From assembly GCA_002395065.1 (NCBI GenBank), contig DGVS01000006.1, forward strand, positions 32,472-96,471: DNA of 64,000 bases. The letters run 5' to 3'. The stretch is from Caryophanales bacterium UBA4278. Its GTDB lineage: Bacteria; Bacillota_I; Bacilli_A; RFN20; CAG-826. Below are positions 18,254 through 27,295 of the stretch, piece after piece. A program made the position numbers and the translations under genes. Each line of letters begins with the position of its first letter. Position 1 is the stretch's first letter. A model generated the notes under the pieces. It ran no database searches and was not told the origin of the DNA. It saw only the letters and a program-made list of their open reading frames with translations.

Positions 18254-18826
18254 ATGAAAAGAATTAATGCTGATTTCTATACAGAAGACAAATATGTTGG
18301 ACCTATACGTAAACGCAGGCATGTCTATGGTGAAAACGATACTTTATTTGCATATGGAATATATCCAACCAAAATAAAAAAAGAAGATCTTCCAGATTGG
18401 TACGTCTATGATTATTCATCTGGTGGATATCGATATTTTAAAACGAAGGGAATTGTTGATTTGGTTTATATTCCTTGTTATGACAATCATCCACTAAAAT
18501 ATGATCGTCTTTACATCTCTTTTGACAAAAAGATAAACACAAACAATGTCGAAGATGGATGGTGGTTTAAGCAAGAAGAATACGATTATTTGATATGGAA
18601 TCATCTAATTGTTGCTATTGTCAAAGGAGCAGAGAAATATTCAAATCTAAATGTCGATGATATTAAAAAGGCGATCGATTTAAAGCAATACTATTTCTTC
18701 GTAAGTGAAGATAAAAGTCAATGGTATAGATTTTTTGAAGAAATAGAAATATCTGAAGAAGAGAAAACAAAAGTTAAGAATTATCAAATCATCGATTCTA
18801 AAATGTATATGAGTAAGAAAAAATGA
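18254..18826 (+). CDS. Unknown protein, paired with a Cys-rich protein
   Basis: 190 residues, soluble, rich in Tyr, Trp and charged residues (DLPDWYVYDY, DGWWFKQEEYDYLIWN). I recognise no family. Its stop overlaps the start of the next gene by 4 nt (ATGA), so the two are translationally coupled. The location beside an AbiE pair and a recombinase remnant suggests accessory DNA. Confidence 0.6.
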   Translation: MKRINADFYTEDKYVGPIRKRRHVYGENDTLFAYGIYPTKIKKEDLPDWYVYDYSSGGYRYFKTKGIVDLVYIPCYDNHPLKYDRLYISFDKKINTNNVEDGWWFKQEEYDYLIWNHLIVAIVKGAEKYSNLNVDDIKKAIDLKQYYFFVSEDKSQWYRFFEEIEISEEEKTKVKNYQIIDSKMYMSKKK

Positions 18827-19242
18827 AAGCAACAATAATAGTTAAAAATGCGATTAGATGTAAACACTGTGGCGATATTATCGAAAGTAAATATCGTCAT
18901 GATTTTAAATTTTGTTCCTGTCAAAGATGTGCCGTTGATGGTGGATTAGATTATTTAAGAAGATGTGACACTATTGATGACTGGGAAGATCTATCGGAAT
19001 TTAAAGATGTTGAAGTAACGCCTAAATATAAAGTAGGTAACATCGTTGAATTTAAAGATTTTTTCTTTGGTGAGTTAAGGACTGGAGTCATTCAAACCAC
19101 AGATACTTATCCAAATAGCACTGTTGTTCGTTACGACATTTTAGATGAAATAGAGCCACGACTATATAAGCGTATTAACGAAAGAGATATAGTTGGACTA
19201 GTAAAAAAATGTACAAATAAACACTGCATTTTCTCAAAATAA
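18823..19242 (+). CDS. Small Cys-rich zinc-ribbon-like protein
   Basis: 139 residues. Residues 10-50 hold CKHCGD, then CSCQRC and AVDGGLDYLRR. The protein at 49538 has the same module (CKKCGD, CSCGAC, AVDGGHEYLRR). The spacing suggests a metal-binding knuckle. The C-terminal half (about 62-135) resembles a small beta barrel and is absent from the other copy. It overlaps the preceding gene by 4 nt. Function unknown. Confidence 0.65.
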   Translation: MKATIIVKNAIRCKHCGDIIESKYRHDFKFCSCQRCAVDGGLDYLRRCDTIDDWEDLSEFKDVEVTPKYKVGNIVEFKDFFFGELRTGVIQTTDTYPNSTVVRYDILDEIEPRLYKRINERDIVGLVKKCTNKHCIFSK

Positions 19243-19283
19243 TTGGGTTTTAGCCGTGTTTTACTTTAAATTACGCCAACTCA

Positions 19284-19515
19284 TTAATTCTTTTCATCCA
19301 TAAAACTTCTATCACGTTTAACTTTTGTTTCATGGCTTATATCGATAAGAAAGTACATCTTCTCTTTATTGATAACAATGACATTATTGACGAGTGAATC
19401 CACAACTTCTGAAGTGATCATGTCTGGAATGATTCGCTTCTCCTTTTAGAATTCCATTCATTATTGATAATCTTTCTTCAATATTTGTGGCACATTTGTG
19501 ACAATGCATACGATA
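19284..19515 (-). pseudogene. Frameshifted remnant resembling a serine recombinase C-terminus
   Basis: The minus strand reads MHCHKCATNIEERLSIMNG, then after a one-base shift IIPDMITSEVVDSLVNNV, then IVINKEKMYFLID, and stops at 19284. The phrase 'leave Thr-Ser-Glu-x-Val-Asp-x-Leu-x-x-x-V' resembles the ends of large serine recombinases. No start or catalytic domain is present. The rest of the 330-bp gap holds only the start region of the next gene. Confidence 0.35.
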
Positions 19516-19573
19516 ATCTATATCTAGCAATGATTAACATTGCTGATCGATTAACTTAGAGGATTTCAAAAAT

Positions 19574-21892
19574 ATGAAAAAACGCTTTATTGTTTCGCTC
19601 TTAATATCCTTGATGACTGTATCTTTAGTTAGCTGTGGAAAAACTGATTCAACCGATCCAGAAGATCCACCAAAAAAAGAAGATAAAGATATCTCGATTA
19701 TTTATACAACCGATGTTCACTGTGGCGTCGATAAAAATTTAGGCTATGCTAAAGTCGAGAATTATAAAAAGAACTTAGAAAAAACGAATTATGTCGCTTT
19801 AGTGGATGCTGGTGACTATTTACAAGGCGAATTCATTGGAGCCATCTCCAAAGGTGAATACATCATCGAAGTCATGAATGAGATGAAATATGACGTTGTT
19901 ACATTAGGTAACCATGAATTTGACTATGGTATTGATTTCCTAAAAGATCGATTAACTCAATACAAAGGAGATGTTGTCTCTTGTAATTTCTCTTATATCG
20001 GAAATAAAGAGAATAAATTAAATATGGTTCGACCATACGTCATTAAAGAGTATGGAAATAGAAAGGTTGGTTTTGTTGGCATAACCACTCCAAAAACATT
20101 AACACAATCAGATCCAAAAACATTTATCGAAGATGGCAATGTTGCCTATAGTTTTGGTGCAGATACGGTCGAGAACTTCTATAGTGTAATTCAAAACAAT
20201 ATTGACCAATGTAAAGCTAGCGGAGCGGATTACGTCATTGCCTTATCACACTTAGGTAGTCCAGATTCATTCTCCCCATTTAGTTCGATTGATGTCATTT
20301 CACACACAAATGGTGTGACTGCCTTTTTAGATGGTCATAGTCATACCGATTTACCTTGGACTATCAAGAAAAATAAAGATAACGTTGATACATTACTTGT
20401 TGATACTGGTTATAAATTAAATGAATTTGCTTCTTTAACCATTTCAAAAGAAGGGACAATCAGTCACGAATTCATCACCGAATACGAAGAAAAAGATCAA
20501 CACATTGATGAATTCGTTGCCTCAATTAATGCCAAAGCAGAAGAAGAGGGAAGTAAAGTTGTGGCAAACATTGATATCGATTTAGAAGGCGAAAAAAACT
20601 TTGTTAGAACTAGAGAAGCGCAAATTGGTGATTTAATCGCTGATGCCTACCGTTATTATGGAGAATCCGATATCGCTCTTGTTAATGGTGGAGGTATTAG
20701 AGATAGCCTGAAGAAAGGCGATGTTACCTATGAACAAATCATGAATGTTCATCCTTTTGGTAACTCTTTAATGAAAAAGAAAACAACTGGAGCCAAGATT
20801 CGTGATTATCTAGAATTCACTTCAATGAAAGTTACTGATGTACCTCGAGAGAACCAATTTGGCGCTTTTGCCCAGGTTTCTGGACTCAAATACAGTATCG
20901 ATACAACAATTCCAAGTAGTGTAGTAACCACAACAAGTGGCGAGTTTGTTAGTGTCGATGGAGAAAGAAGAGTTAAAGACATTAAAGTCTTAGAAAATGA
21001 CACTTATGTTGATTTAGTTGATACCAAAGAATACACAGTTGCCTCACACGACTTCTTATTATCTAGTGGTGGTGATGGAGCAAACTTATTCGTTAACGAT
21101 GAAGTTCTTGCTACACCAGTCTTATTTGATTATGAAGTTTTAATTAACTACATCGTTGATGTTTTACATGGTCAACTCGCATCTAAATATTCAAAAGTTG
21201 ATAACCGCATTATTATTGAGCCTGCTGGTGGAGAAGAAGGAAACGTGATCACTATCAGTAAAGACATGCTTTATCACGCTAAATTAGAAGATTATCGTCA
21301 CCCAAAAGATAAAGAATACGGCAGTGAAGGAGTCGATAAGAAATTCACCATTGATGTTGGCAATGGCCGTAAAATTGATGGAGTTATTCTCTTTAGAGAT
21401 TGCTCTTACCAATTCGTTGGAAACACCTTACTAGATGTGTTTGGCATTAATAATAAAACTTATAACGATCAACCATATAACTTCAATGTTGTCTTCTTTT
21501 TAAAGGATATGGTTGGATTTTCGATTAACTATACCGCTCACTCCACAATTTATAACTGGATCGAACAAGAAATAAAATTCGGATCCGTTGATAGTGATGA
21601 TCTTTATACTGGTTTATCTACTGTTCCTTATGAATGGATTGTTGAAAAAGCCGGCGGCGGTTATGGCACTCGTCTCTTTCCGGGTGGCGATAAAGCACGC
21701 GGTAATTATTTCACGATTAACCCAGAAACTGGTCCAGACACCGAGACTAGATACTATTCTCATCAAATATATGATGATGTATGCAATGTCGTCGGATTCA
21801 ATGTAGTGAATTATGAGACCGAACAAATCGGAGCAAGAGGTCAATTAGATTTTCATATAAATTCACTTACATTTACATATCAAAACGCATAA
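19574..21892 (+). CDS. 5'-nucleotidase/2',3'-cyclic phosphodiesterase lipoprotein
   Basis: 772 residues. Lipobox SLVSC near residue 21 anchors it outside the membrane. Metallophosphatase domain: IIYTTDVHCG, GDYLQGE, GNHEFDYG, HSHTD (about 41-260). The 5'-nucleotidase C-terminal domain follows (NGGGIRDS, HPFGN, about 320-520). The enzyme should release phosphate and nucleosides from external nucleotides. The last about 220 residues are an extra domain of unknown type rich in aromatics. AGAGGAT precedes the ATG. Confidence 0.85.
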   Translation: MKKRFIVSLLISLMTVSLVSCGKTDSTDPEDPPKKEDKDISIIYTTDVHCGVDKNLGYAKVENYKKNLEKTNYVALVDAGDYLQGEFIGAISKGEYIIEVMNEMKYDVVTLGNHEFDYGIDFLKDRLTQYKGDVVSCNFSYIGNKENKLNMVRPYVIKEYGNRKVGFVGITTPKTLTQSDPKTFIEDGNVAYSFGADTVENFYSVIQNNIDQCKASGADYVIALSHLGSPDSFSPFSSIDVISHTNGVTAFLDGHSHTDLPWTIKKNKDNVDTLLVDTGYKLNEFASLTISKEGTISHEFITEYEEKDQHIDEFVASINAKAEEEGSKVVANIDIDLEGEKNFVRTREAQIGDLIADAYRYYGESDIALVNGGGIRDSLKKGDVTYEQIMNVHPFGNSLMKKKTTGAKIRDYLEFTSMKVTDVPRENQFGAFAQVSGLKYSIDTTIPSSVVTTTSGEFVSVDGERRVKDIKVLENDTYVDLVDTKEYTVASHDFLLSSGGDGANLFVNDEVLATPVLFDYEVLINYIVDVLHGQLASKYSKVDNRIIIEPAGGEEGNVITISKDMLYHAKLEDYRHPKDKEYGSEGVDKKFTIDVGNGRKIDGVILFRDCSYQFVGNTLLDVFGINNKTYNDQPYNFNVVFFLKDMVGFSINYTAHSTIYNWIEQEIKFGSVDSDDLYTGLSTVPYEWIVEKAGGGYGTRLFPGGDKARGNYFTINPETGPDTETRYYSHQIYDDVCNVVGFNVVNYETEQIGARGQLDFHINSLTFTYQNA

Positions 21893-21973
21893 ATCTTTAG
21901 GTTTTGCTCGTAATTTTTAATTAAAAATAAAATACATTTAGCTAACAAAACAACAATCATTGGAGGATAAATG

Positions 21974-23032
21974 ATGAAATTCTCAAAGAAACATTTCATT
22001 GTCGGTTTAATCGGCAATCTTCTGGTATGCACTCTTGGCCTCACTGGAATCATTATGCTTATGCTAGAAAATAGCAACCTGGCTGAAACGATGAAATATT
22101 TCACAACTCTATCAAATGTTTTAGTAACACTTTGTTCGTTTGTGAATTTAATTTTGTATGCGGTCTCTATTGCCAAGAAGAAAAACTACATTAAAGAATT
22201 CTTTCAAGTGACGAAATTAATCGCAGTGGTGGCGGTAGCAATTACATTCACTATTGTGATTGTCTTTTTATCACCAAACAACTCAACCGGATTTGATTTG
22301 TTCGCCGGATCACAATTATTCCTACATGTCATTGTTCCAATTGTCGCAGTATTCTCATTCATTTTTCTTGAATATCAAACAAAGATTCGATTTCGTTTCT
22401 TCTATTTCCCAATCTTCTTTGCTCTAGCTTATGGAGCGTTTTATATCTCATATGCTTTCTTAGCTCCAAAAGGTGCGGAGATTGACTGGTATGGATTTAT
22501 GTTTGAAGTTGGTTCAAGAATCGCCCCAGCTGATTTATCCAAATTTACATTAGGCCAATTCTTACTCTTCCTTGGTGAATCTCTTGGTGGAGGGGTTGCC
22601 TTTGGATTTGTTTTCTGGCTACTTAACAAAATCATGAATCTTGTTTTTATTGGCTACACAATCTCTCCTGAAGAAGTTGAAGAATTAAACGAAACAATTG
22701 AAGAAGAAGCATCTAAAGAACTCGATGTTGAAAAAGAAAAAGAAGGGGAAATTGCAGAAAAATCGCCTGCAAAACCTTCATCTATTGAAAAAACAAAAAC
22801 GAAAAAGACCGTTAATTATAATCCAAATAAATATAAAGATGGCATTCGTGTTTATCACATTGCTCGAAGCAAGTTTATTTCTCGCCATTGGCAGGTTAAA
22901 CTCGCCGGCGGAGAAAAGGCGATTAAGATATTCCCAACCCAAGCTGAGGCAATTTGTTATGCGAAAGACTTGGTGAAAAAACAAGGCGGATCAATTCGTA
23001 TCCACTCGATGAAAGGCCAATTAAGAAAATAA
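21974..23032 (+). CDS. Pr6Pr-like membrane protein fused to a DUF2188-like domain
   Basis: 352 residues from the second of two adjacent ATGs (GGAGG lies 7 nt before it and only 4 nt before 21971). Six or so membrane helices span residues 8-225 and look like the Pr6Pr/FAR-17a type. An acidic coiled linker (about 230-265) follows. The C-terminal about 60 residues (YHIARSK ... HWQVK, TQAEAICYAKDLVKKQGG) match the DUF2188 pattern. The function of either part is unknown; the fusion links a membrane pore-like unit to a small cytoplasmic domain. Confidence 0.7.
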   Translation: MKFSKKHFIVGLIGNLLVCTLGLTGIIMLMLENSNLAETMKYFTTLSNVLVTLCSFVNLILYAVSIAKKKNYIKEFFQVTKLIAVVAVAITFTIVIVFLSPNNSTGFDLFAGSQLFLHVIVPIVAVFSFIFLEYQTKIRFRFFYFPIFFALAYGAFYISYAFLAPKGAEIDWYGFMFEVGSRIAPADLSKFTLGQFLLFLGESLGGGVAFGFVFWLLNKIMNLVFIGYTISPEEVEELNETIEEEASKELDVEKEKEGEIAEKSPAKPSSIEKTKTKKTVNYNPNKYKDGIRVYHIARSKFISRHWQVKLAGGEKAIKIFPTQAEAICYAKDLVKKQGGSIRIHSMKGQLRK

Positions 23033-23143
23033 AACACAAAAAACTTGGAATATTTGAAAGGTACTCCAAATCCTAGACATTAGGAAAGGGTACTTTTCAT
23101 TATGCACAATCGGGATCCGGTTTTTATATTTATTAGATGAGAA

Positions 23144-24421
23144 TTACTTTTTGGCGACAACAAAGAAAATGCCAAGTGTTAAGAAATATTTCCCATTTTC
23201 ATATGCTTCGTGATATTGCGGATATTTCTCTTTGTATTGTTTAAACTTTTCGTATGCTTTAATGTTATTAAAATACGATTCATCACTAACAACCCATAAA
23301 TTGGAATTAAAGTACATGTCCCAGATTGTTTCTTTAAATTTTCCATTGAAGTCAATGGACGTAATGGTGGTAGATTTAACCTCAATATTCGAGTATCCGC
23401 AATCACTAAGATAGCTTGGAATTTTTCTTGCGCAGTGTCGATCACCAGATTCATAAGAATGATCCCAGATGTAGTATGCATCATGGAAGAATTCATCGTC
23501 TGGATAGGCAACATTCATTCCGTCATCTTCATCAATAATGAATATTAATCCATCATCTTTTAAAAACTGACGAAGTCTAGTTAAGGCCTTCTTTGGATAT
23601 AGAAGATGAAGAATGACACAGGAGATATGAATTAAATCAAAACCTTCTAGGTTTTTTTCTTTTAAATATGCAGATATTTTCTCTTCAAATTCATCCGCTA
23701 AAATGTCTGCACAAATAAACGAAGTCTTTTGATCCTTAAAACGTTTGTTAGCGAGCTCAATTTTCTTGTTATCGATATCAAATCCAAGTAAATAGGAATA
23801 GTTTCTCTCTTTGAACTTTTTCACGGTATTTGCACCATCGCTACAACCAACATCAAGGATGGCTGGTTCGTTTAGTTCAGTAAAGATTTCATCTAAATAT
23901 TTATTCCCGTATGAGTTATATAAATCGTTTTGCTTATCTAAACGAACAACTTCGAGATTACTTTGTGCGGAATAAATCGACTGACTTGTTCCGCCTTCTT
24001 CAAAGGTTATATCGAGTTGATCAAAGAGTTTCTTCAAAAACTCTGTTAGGTCTTTGTAATCCGCAATATTTAACCAGTTAAAACTACCTAAAAGAAGGAA
24101 CATCATATCTTCTTCGTCTTCGCTTAAAGGGCTAATAATAACTGGTAGAATCTTAAATTCCGGATCTCTTTTTCGTTGGATTAAAGCACGGTTAATTTCG
24201 TTTTTAACCATGATTGAGTTCACGCTATTAGAGGATAATAAAACAACAAATGATTTCGAGGACTTAATTCCTTTATTAATTTCTTCTAAGTAAACTTGTT
24301 TGCTGTTATTTGTTTGATACCAAACAGGTACCTTAAAAGATGTAATTGCATTAACAATCTTATCAACCTGTTTTCGATCAGCGTTGCTAAAAGAAACAAA
24401 AATATCAAATGGTTTATCCAT
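23144..24421 (-). CDS. TIR domain fused to class I SAM methyltransferase
   Basis: 425 residues from ATG 24421. The upstream ATG at 24448 overlaps the -10 TATGAT, whereas AGAGG precedes 24421. TIR domain (about 4-130): FDIFVSFSNADRKQV, then YLEEINKGIKSSKSFVVLLS, with a Glu where the NADase Glu of TIR enzymes lies. Methyltransferase (about 185-330): ILDVGCSDGAN motif I, GFDID, FDLIHISCVILHLL. Bacterial TIR proteins often degrade or convert NAD in antiphage defence. A methyltransferase partner on the same chain is unusual. It is transcribed divergently from the aquaporin gene. Confidence 0.8.
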   Translation of the reverse strand: MDKPFDIFVSFSNADRKQVDKIVNAITSFKVPVWYQTNNSKQVYLEEINKGIKSSKSFVVLLSSNSVNSIMVKNEINRALIQRKRDPEFKILPVIISPLSEDEEDMMFLLLGSFNWLNIADYKDLTEFLKKLFDQLDITFEEGGTSQSIYSAQSNLEVVRLDKQNDLYNSYGNKYLDEIFTELNEPAILDVGCSDGANTVKKFKERNYSYLLGFDIDNKKIELANKRFKDQKTSFICADILADEFEEKISAYLKEKNLEGFDLIHISCVILHLLYPKKALTRLRQFLKDDGLIFIIDEDDGMNVAYPDDEFFHDAYYIWDHSYESGDRHCARKIPSYLSDCGYSNIEVKSTTITSIDFNGKFKETIWDMYFNSNLWVVSDESYFNNIKAYEKFKQYKEKYPQYHEAYENGKYFLTLGIFFVVAKK

Positions 24422-24443
24422 AATATAGACCTCTATATTGTTA

Positions 24444-24487
24444 ATCATAACAAAAAGCGAGAATTATATGTATAACATTGTTATAAT
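24444..24487. promoter_or_regulatory. Divergent promoters around a palindrome (TIR-methyltransferase/aquaporin)
   Basis: Leftward extended -10 TATGAT (24444-24449 complement) and rightward extended -10 TATAAT (24482-24487). The palindrome TATAACATTGTTATA (24471-24485) overlaps the rightward -10 and reaches the leftward -35 zone. It contains TAACATTGTTA, so one regulator could act on both genes. Confidence 0.5.
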
Positions 24488-24510
24488 ATTGATATAAAGG
24501 AGATTTTTAT

Positions 24511-25224
24511 ATGTTTAAAAAACTTATTGCTGAATTCTTCGCAACAATGATCCTTGTCCTCGTTGGTTGTGGTGTTGCAATTGGTGTTGGATGCGCTGAT
24601 ACAGGTGGCATTGTTGCTACAGCAGCTGCATTTGGCGTTTCAATTGTTATCTTAGCCTACACAGTTGGCCAAATCAGTGGTGGACACGCTAATCCAGCCG
24701 TATCTCTTGCTATGGCTATTCGTGGAGACATTACCTGGAAAGAATTCTGCGGCTATGTTTGTGCCCAAGTTTGTGGCGCTTTAGTTGGTAGTGGAATCCT
24801 TGCGCTAATGTTCTTCACCGTCAAAGCTACCGGAAACAACTCTTTAGATAACATCGCTTATCATGCTGCTAGCGGAGAATACACCTTCGGTGTTGTTGCT
24901 TTAGGCTTACTTGCTGAAGTTGTCTTGACCTTCTTATTTGTCTTAGCTGTCTTAGGTGCAACAAGTAAGAAAGAACATGGACATGCGACAGGAATCATTA
25001 TTGGTTTAGCCTTATTTGGTGTTCACCTCTTAGGCATTCCATTAACTGGTACTTCTGTTAACCCAGCTCGTGCATTAAGCGCGATTATCTTTAGAATGTT
25101 TGATAGTTCTGCTAATGCCGGTCACTTAGCATTAACATTAATTGCTGTGATTGTTGGACCACTCGTTGGTGCTGCTCTTGCTGCTTACCTTTGGAAAGCA
25201 CTTAAAGGAAAAGAAGAAAAATAG
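24511..25224 (+). CDS. Aquaporin/glycerol facilitator family channel
   Basis: 237 residues, the MIP family length, six helices. Both NPA boxes are visible: GGHANPAVS (about residue 60) and GTSVNPARA (about residue 183). The short loops and GTSVNPARALS match AqpZ-like water channels more than glycerol facilitators, but the substrate is not certain. AAAGGAG lies before the ATG; a terminator follows. Confidence 0.9.
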   Translation: MFKKLIAEFFATMILVLVGCGVAIGVGCADTGGIVATAAAFGVSIVILAYTVGQISGGHANPAVSLAMAIRGDITWKEFCGYVCAQVCGALVGSGILALMFFTVKATGNNSLDNIAYHAASGEYTFGVVALGLLAEVVLTFLFVLAVLGATSKKEHGHATGIIIGLALFGVHLLGIPLTGTSVNPARALSAIIFRMFDSSANAGHLALTLIAVIVGPLVGAALAAYLWKALKGKEEK

Positions 25225-25258
25225 TAATTATCCACGAATTGCTGGATAAAATTATAAG

Positions 25259-25291
25259 AATTGTGTCGTTATTGCGGCACAATTTTTATTT
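25259..25291 (+). terminator. Intrinsic terminator after the aquaporin gene
   Basis: Stem AATTGTGTCG/CGGCACAATT (one G-T pair) followed by TTTTTATTT. Confidence 0.85.
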
Positions 25292-25335
25292 AAAAAAGTA
25301 TTTATAAATGTATATACAATTTATATAATAGAGTG

Positions 25336-25815
25336 ATGAACAAAGATAATTGCTTATACATACGTGTTTCTTCTGATTTAAAAGAAGCATTTCAAAAGGT
25401 TGTTGAAAAAGAAGGTTTTAATGTCTCTGAAACAATTGAGGCATTGATGAAAGATGTTGTTCATCGTGGTCGCGTACCAAGTTACATGCGGCAAAAAATG
25501 AAACCACATAAGCAACAAGTTATTAACATTCCAGAGATTAAAAAATGCCTAGATAATGTTTTATTTAAGATGAAAAACGTAAAGAGGGCGTCTCTTTTTG
25601 GTTCATATGCAACAGGTGAAGCAACCGCAAAAAGCGACATTGATATTTATCTCGAAGTTGATGAAGGATTTAATTTGTTTGATCAGACATCAATCGAAGT
25701 AGCATTAAAAGAGACACTCAAGAAAGATGTGGATGTAATTACAGGAAGTAATGACAAAGCATTTTTAGACCATGTGAATCGAACAAAGATTATTTTGTAT
25801 GAACGAAGGTCATGA
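25336..25815 (+). CDS. RHH domain fused to MNT-type nucleotidyltransferase
   Basis: 159 residues. The N-terminal about 45 residues (CLYIRVSSDLKEAFQKVVEK, VSETIEALM) look like a RelB/DinJ-type ribbon-helix-helix. The C-terminal part has the minimal nucleotidyltransferase signature SLFGSYATGEATAKSDIDI with a later DVDV acid. MNT proteins normally act as antitoxins that modify a HEPN partner; no HEPN gene is adjacent. The -10 TATAAT (25324-25329) ends 6 nt before ATG 25336, so the mRNA is leaderless; a GTG one codon upstream is less likely. Confidence 0.7.
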   Translation: MNKDNCLYIRVSSDLKEAFQKVVEKEGFNVSETIEALMKDVVHRGRVPSYMRQKMKPHKQQVINIPEIKKCLDNVLFKMKNVKRASLFGSYATGEATAKSDIDIYLEVDEGFNLFDQTSIEVALKETLKKDVDVITGSNDKAFLDHVNRTKIILYERRS

Positions 25816-25835
25816 TTGTTCTTTAGAATTGAAAT

Positions 25836-25873
25836 AAAAACAACCAGTTATTGAGGGTTTGCTGGTTGTTTTT
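25836..25873. terminator. Bidirectional terminator
   Basis: Perfect 12-bp stem AAAAACAACCAG (25836-25847) with CTGGTTGTTTTT (25862-25873) between convergent genes. A-run and T-run give termination both ways. The stem overlaps the last codons of the permease gene on the minus strand. Confidence 0.9.
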
Positions 25874-27254
25874 GTTCATCGACATTTGTCGTATCGGGTT
25901 CTACTGCAACTTTTTTCTTTGGAGAAACGTGCGTTATCACATTTACTAGAACTCCAACAATTAGAGAACATGCGATTGTCGGTAATTCAAACCCATAGAG
26001 GTTAATAACCATTCCGCCAATACCTGTCACAAAGATGGCAGAAACAATAAAGATATTTCGTTGGTCATTGAGGTTAACTGACTTAAGCACTCTAAGACCG
26101 CTTGAAGCAATGTAACCATATAGAGCGATTGATAACCCGCCAATAATACAACTTGGAATTGTTTGGAAAAATGTCATTAGTGGGCCAAAGAAAGAAATGG
26201 CGATTCCTAAGCATGATGTCACAACAATTGTGATAATAGATGCATTCTTCGAGAACGCGACACACGAAATAGATTCTCCATATGTTGTATTTGGACATCC
26301 GCCAAAGAAAGCACCAACCATCGAACCAACGCCATCACCCATTAAAGTGCGGTGCAAACCTGGATCTTTAAGTAAATCTTTTTCAATAATGAAGGATAAG
26401 TTTTTATGATCGGCGATGTGCTCGGCAAAAACAGCAAATGATAATGGGACATAAAGTAAGGCAATTGTTCCAAAGTATTTCCAAAGTGTTCCTGTTTCAG
26501 CAAAGTCTTTAAATGCTTGTCCAAAATGAAGGAATGAGAAATCTGGAATCCATTTAATATTCTCCATCGGAGAAAAATCAATCACTCTTAATGCGTCAGT
26601 ACCTGTAGCGTTACCAATTACGGTTAATATTGCAGTAATGATATATGCAAGAAAAACAGCAATGATTAAAGGAACCAAACGAAGGAATCCTTTAGTATGT
26701 GTGGCAATAACAACAATAAAGCATAAAGTCATTAAGCCAATAGCAGTGCATAGTAACGGTGAAGCAACACTAACACCATTAACAATCACGTTACCTTTAT
26801 AAAGGTTATTAATGGCGTTTGGGGCTAATGTTAAACCAATTAATGAGACAATTGGACCAATAATAACTGGCGGCATAACCTTACTAATCCAGTTAGTTCC
26901 TGTATATTTAACAACGATTGATAAAATGACATAAACAAGTCCGGCTAATGTGGCACCAAGAACAACACCAAAGTAACCAATTGCTGCAGATGCTGCCCCA
27001 GCAAACGCGGCAATCATCGAACCTAAATAGGTAAATGAAGAGCCTAAGAAAACAGGTGATTTAAATTTGGTTATTAGTAGATATACTAATGTTCCTAAAC
27101 TAGCACCAAATAAAGCAGCACTTTGACTAAGTCCATGCCCAACGATTAGTGGAAGTGTAATCGTGCCAGCAATAATAGCTAATAATTGTTGAAAGGCAAA
27201 TATAATTAATCGTCCTAAGGACGGTTTATCGTTGACTTGATATAACATTTGCAT
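25848..27254 (-). CDS. Uracil/xanthine permease (NCS2 family)
   Basis: 468 residues with 12-14 hydrophobic segments, the NCS2 length. Family features: QQLLAIIAGTITLPLIVG in helix 1, FLGSSFTYLG, the pre-helix 10 region MGDGVGSMVGAFFGGCPNTTYGE and GCPNTTY motif typical of UraA/PyrP. It imports a nucleobase with protons; uracil or xanthine is most likely. Two ATGs two codons apart are possible starts. Extended -10 TGA-TATAAT (27265-27270 complement) lies 10 nt upstream, leaving a leader of only a few bases. Confidence 0.88.
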   Translation of the reverse strand: MQMLYQVNDKPSLGRLIIFAFQQLLAIIAGTITLPLIVGHGLSQSAALFGASLGTLVYLLITKFKSPVFLGSSFTYLGSMIAAFAGAASAAIGYFGVVLGATLAGLVYVILSIVVKYTGTNWISKVMPPVIIGPIVSLIGLTLAPNAINNLYKGNVIVNGVSVASPLLCTAIGLMTLCFIVVIATHTKGFLRLVPLIIAVFLAYIITAILTVIGNATGTDALRVIDFSPMENIKWIPDFSFLHFGQAFKDFAETGTLWKYFGTIALLYVPLSFAVFAEHIADHKNLSFIIEKDLLKDPGLHRTLMGDGVGSMVGAFFGGCPNTTYGESISCVAFSKNASIITIVVTSCLGIAISFFGPLMTFFQTIPSCIIGGLSIALYGYIASSGLRVLKSVNLNDQRNIFIVSAIFVTGIGGMVINLYGFELPTIACSLIVGVLVNVITHVSPKKKVAVEPDTTNVDEQKQPANPQ

Positions 27255-27295
27255 AGCGAAAAAAATTATATCACTCGTTAGATATTTATCTAGAA

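Noticed and set aside
23040..23100. Strong terminator after the Pr6Pr-like gene
   Set aside because: The TCCTA/TAGGA stem is short and is not followed by a T-run.
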